NCBI RefSeq assembly: GCF_900111355.1
Contig: NZ_FOHA01000011.1
Location: forward strand, 1 to 64,000
Direction of reading: 5' to 3'
Length of the DNA: 64,000 bases
DNA from: Isobaculum melis
Lineage (GTDB): Bacteria > Bacillota > Bacilli > Lactobacillales > Carnobacteriaceae
Part shown: one piece after another, positions 62,427-64,000 of the stretch
How the letters are laid out: every line of letters starts with the position of its first letter
Position numbering within the stretch: position 1 is the first letter of the stretch
Made by a program: the position numbers and the translations under genes
The notes under the pieces: generated by a model
What the model was told of the DNA's origin: nothing
What the model saw: only the letters and a program-made list of their open reading frames with translations
Database searches by the model: none

Positions 62427-62678
62427 CTATTTTTCTTCTTTCTTAAAAAAATCTCCAACTATCAAACTACCAAGCAAACCTACACCGCCAGCTACTATCG
62501 TCCATTTATAAGGTGTTAAAATTCCAAAAGCAATCAAGCCTGTACTGACTACACCATTGGTAACTTGACTGACTTTAATTGCTCTTTTATTTGGTTTTGG
62601 TAACGTGATATTAACACCTGTAGCCTTACCTATCACTTCGTTCATCATTTCAATTTTCTCATGTGTTTTATCAATCAT
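62427..62678 (-). CDS. Small hypothetical membrane-associated protein
   Basis: An 83-residue protein. The N-terminal third is charged (KTHEKIEMMNEVIGKATG); two hydrophobic segments follow (about residues 40-55 and 58-75, VVSTGLIAFGIL and WTIVAGGVGLLGSLIVGDFF) and a KKEEK tail. I do not recognise the family. A strong GGAGGAA site precedes it. It may form a transcript with the two small genes around it. Confidence 0.6.
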   Translation of the reverse strand: MIDKTHEKIEMMNEVIGKATGVNITLPKPNKRAIKVSQVTNGVVSTGLIAFGILTPYKWTIVAGGVGLLGSLIVGDFFKKEEK

Positions 62679-62732
62679 CTTTCATTCCTCCATTCACTTA
62701 TTTACTGGCTTTAAATTGCACTTGATTAATGT

Positions 62733-62957
62733 TTAAAGAACATTATTAATTACTATCCAATTAGAAATCGCACTTAGAAAAAATAATCCTGAGACAATCA
62801 GACTCGCCCATCCCCATTTTTTTAACGCTGGCTTTTTCGTTAAAATATGAAAACCAATGACCAGCAAGATAATGCCTGATCCGATATTTAATGGAATTGA
62901 AATCGAAGAAGTAGCTTTCAAAAAATCGATGATATTTGGAAAAATCGTTTCATTCAT
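62733..62957 (-). CDS. Small hypothetical two-helix membrane protein
   Basis: A 74-residue protein with two membrane helices (about residues 22-38, IPLNIGSGIILLVIGFHIL, and 51-70) and a lysine-rich loop (TKKPALKKWGW). The family is not recognised. The start at 62957 is chosen because the longer frame begins at a GTG inside the ribosome site. It directly follows the tetR gene (14 bp after its stop at 62972) and may be co-transcribed with it. Confidence 0.6.
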   Translation of the reverse strand: MNETIFPNIIDFLKATSSISIPLNIGSGIILLVIGFHILTKKPALKKWGWASLIVSGLFFLSAISNWIVINNVL

Positions 62958-62971
62958 TGTGCCCACTTCCT

Positions 62972-63571
62972 TTATTTTATTGATTCTGTAAATAATTGAT
63001 CAACTACGCTGTTAAGTAAAAAGCTAAAAATATCAAGCTTGCTATTATTGGGCTGCTCACTTGCAGTGACTGTATATAGTAGTGTACTGACTACCGCATA
63101 GGCTTGTTCTTTTTCTACCTTAAAGGATAGTTCCGCAAGTGCAACTGTTTCATAGAAGAATGCCACACCATTAAATTTCAATTTTTCAATCCATTCTTTA
63201 GATAAGCGATTAACAAAGGCTTGAAAATCGGCTGAACCTAAATCATATAAAAATGGGAATTTCTCGTACTCTGAAAAGTGCCACTTCATTGCTTTAATAA
63301 AGCCTATTTTACCTTTCTCTTCAGCGATAATTTCGCGAATAGAAGCAATTAAACTACTTTGAACTAAAGCCAATGTTTCACAAAATAATTCTTCTTTTGA
63401 TGAATAAAGTAAGTAAAATGTGCCAATTGAAATCCCAATTTTAGCTGTTAATTCACGAACATTTGTTTTTTTATAACCATATAATGCCCAATGACTTTGG
63501 CACTCCAGACACAGCTTTTTACGTAACTCTTTTCTTTCTTCATCCGAAAATCCTTTTGTTCCTTTTGCCAA
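62972..63571 (-). CDS. TetR/AcrR-family transcriptional regulator
   Basis: A TetR-type regulator of 199 residues with the helix-turn-helix TNVRELTAKIGISIGTFYLL-type sequence (about residues 38-57). The C-terminal ligand domain is not assignable. The TTG at 63571 is taken as start because AGGAGGTATCGAA precedes it at ideal spacing, while the ATG at 63601 has no ribosome site and lies in the operator. A promoter and palindrome follow upstream. The downstream small membrane genes are the likely targets. Confidence 0.85.
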   Translation of the reverse strand: MAKGTKGFSDEERKELRKKLCLECQSHWALYGYKKTNVRELTAKIGISIGTFYLLYSSKEELFCETLALVQSSLIASIREIIAEEKGKIGFIKAMKWHFSEYEKFPFLYDLGSADFQAFVNRLSKEWIEKLKFNGVAFFYETVALAELSFKVEKEQAYAVVSTLLYTVTASEQPNNSKLDIFSFLLNSVVDQLFTESIK

Positions 63572-63594
63572 TTCGATACCTCCTAACTCTATTG

Positions 63595-63654
63595 TGAACA
63601 TTTAAACGTTTATGTTCATATTGTTATTTTAGTTTTTATTTGACCATTTGTCAA
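63595..63654 (-). promoter_or_regulatory. Promoter and likely operator of the tetR gene
   Basis: On the minus strand TTGACA (complement of 63649-63654) and TAAAAT (complement of 63626-63631) are 17 bp apart. The 10-bp palindrome TAAACGTTTA (63603-63612) with flanking TGAACA and TGTTCA lies just downstream of the -10, over the expected start of transcription, as for a self-repressing TetR. Confidence 0.6.
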
Positions 63655-63694
63655 TACCTCATGCTTCATAAATGATTAACGAACTTCTAGCGTA

Positions 63695-63733
63695 CAAAAA
63701 AGGTATTGAAATCATGAGATTTCAATACCTTTT
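63695..63733 (-). terminator. Terminator of the NADH oxidase gene
   Basis: AAAAGGTATTGAAATC pairs with GATTTCAATACCTTTT and T residues follow on the minus strand. Confidence 0.85.
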
Positions 63734-63739
63734 GTCTGA

Positions 63740-64000
63740 TTATTTATTTAGTTCAGCCTCTTGATCTAAAGCAGCTTGTGCTAGAATATTCAAGTAGTTC
63801 CAAGGACGATCAAAGTGTGGTTGGAAGAAGAAATCAACAACAGCCAAGTCTTCAATAGTCATTTTATTTTGAATCGCAAGTGATAGTGTATTTGCTGATT
63901 GCGTAATATCATATTTTGAAATAAGCTGTCCACCAACAATACGGCCAGTTCCTACTTCATAAACTAATTTCATTAAAACTTTTTCAGTTGTTGGCATAAA
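63740..64000 (-). CDS. NADH oxidase/peroxidase-family flavoprotein, C-terminus (partial at window edge)
   Basis: The frame is open to the end of the window, so only the last 86 or so residues are visible. They form the C-terminal dimerisation domain of FAD-dependent NADH oxidases, peroxidases and CoA-disulfide reductases: GRIVGGQLISKYDITQ, SLAIQNKMTIEDLA and DFFFQPHFDRPWNYLN. The redox cysteine and the FAD and NADH sites lie outside the window, so the exact enzyme cannot be named; Nox and Npr of enterococci are the closest types I know. Confidence 0.85.
   Translation of the reverse strand, partial: FMPTTEKVLMKLVYEVGTGRIVGGQLISKYDITQSANTLSLAIQNKMTIEDLAVVDFFFQPHFDRPWNYLNILAQAALDQEAELNK

Noticed and set aside
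1-64000. tRNA, rRNA or CRISPR arrays
   Set aside because: No cloverleaf with a TTCGAATC-type arm, no rRNA-like stretch and no regularly spaced direct repeats were noticed by eye. A dedicated tRNA and CRISPR search would confirm this.

Overview
The window is AT-rich chromosomal DNA from a low-GC Gram-positive bacterium. Gene order and protein sequence point to the Enterococcaceae (Enterococcus or Vagococcus-like). The division and cell-wall cluster has the enterococcal order (mraZ, rsmH, ftsL, pbp, mraY, murD, murG, divIB, ftsA, ftsZ, yggS, sepF, yggT, ylmH, divIVA, ileS). There is also a dltXABCD operon, a lafABC-type glycolipid operon, an ltaS gene, a CtsR-controlled clpE and ISL3-type transposase DNA. 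The genus is an inference; no rRNA is present to settle it.

Layout: 1-309 is the end of an ISL3-type insertion sequence. 363-3396 is a large secreted-protein gene broken by one frameshift. 3863-6456 holds an alpha/beta hydrolase, a cold-shock protein and dapF. 6559-24074 is ileS with its T-box leader, followed upstream by the division cluster, all on the minus strand and read from mraZ towards ileS. The cluster promoter carries an evident MraZ operator. 24275-27643 has DUF3397, a frameshifted FtsX-like permease, a DUF1307 lipoprotein, a frameshifted membrane protein, rpmF and yceD. 27720-35091 is a housekeeping block: tmcAL, recQ, a methyltransferase, rsfS, yqeK, nadD, yhbY, yqeH, yqeG. 35313-40892 has cutC, ltaS, ykuJ, an aminotransferase and a 3-hydroxyisobutyrate dehydrogenase-type enzyme. 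41111-49068 is an envelope region: glycolipid anchor synthesis (lafABC) and teichoic acid D-alanylation (dltXABCD, with an easily missed dltX). 49335-51322 is ptsHI. 51482-55342 has small proteins, a carotenoid-synthase-like membrane protein and clpE. 55387-59379 holds two more copies of the secreted-protein family, one intact and one a remnant, around a tetR gene. 59739-64000 has prfC, a second cold-shock gene, several small proteins, another tetR and the end of an NADH oxidase/peroxidase gene.

How the genes work together: most of the window serves envelope growth. The dcw genes make and place septal peptidoglycan. lafA and lafB make the diglucosyl glycolipid anchor, ltaS polymerises lipoteichoic acid, and dlt adds D-alanine to it. 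The ylmH-sepF-yggT group supports the Z ring. The yqeG-yqeH-yhbY-nadD-yqeK-rsfS block is a ribosome-assembly and NAD operon.

The least explained part is a family of secreted proteins present three times (363-3396, 55387-57972, 58999-59379). All three genes have a related TGCAAG..CTTGCA operator directly upstream of the -35 box, which suggests one shared regulator. Two of them also have a U-tailed hairpin that begins at the predicted transcription start. Two of the three copies are broken. Three other genes in the window also need a single-base change to be read through, so either this lineage is decaying or the assembly has small indel errors.
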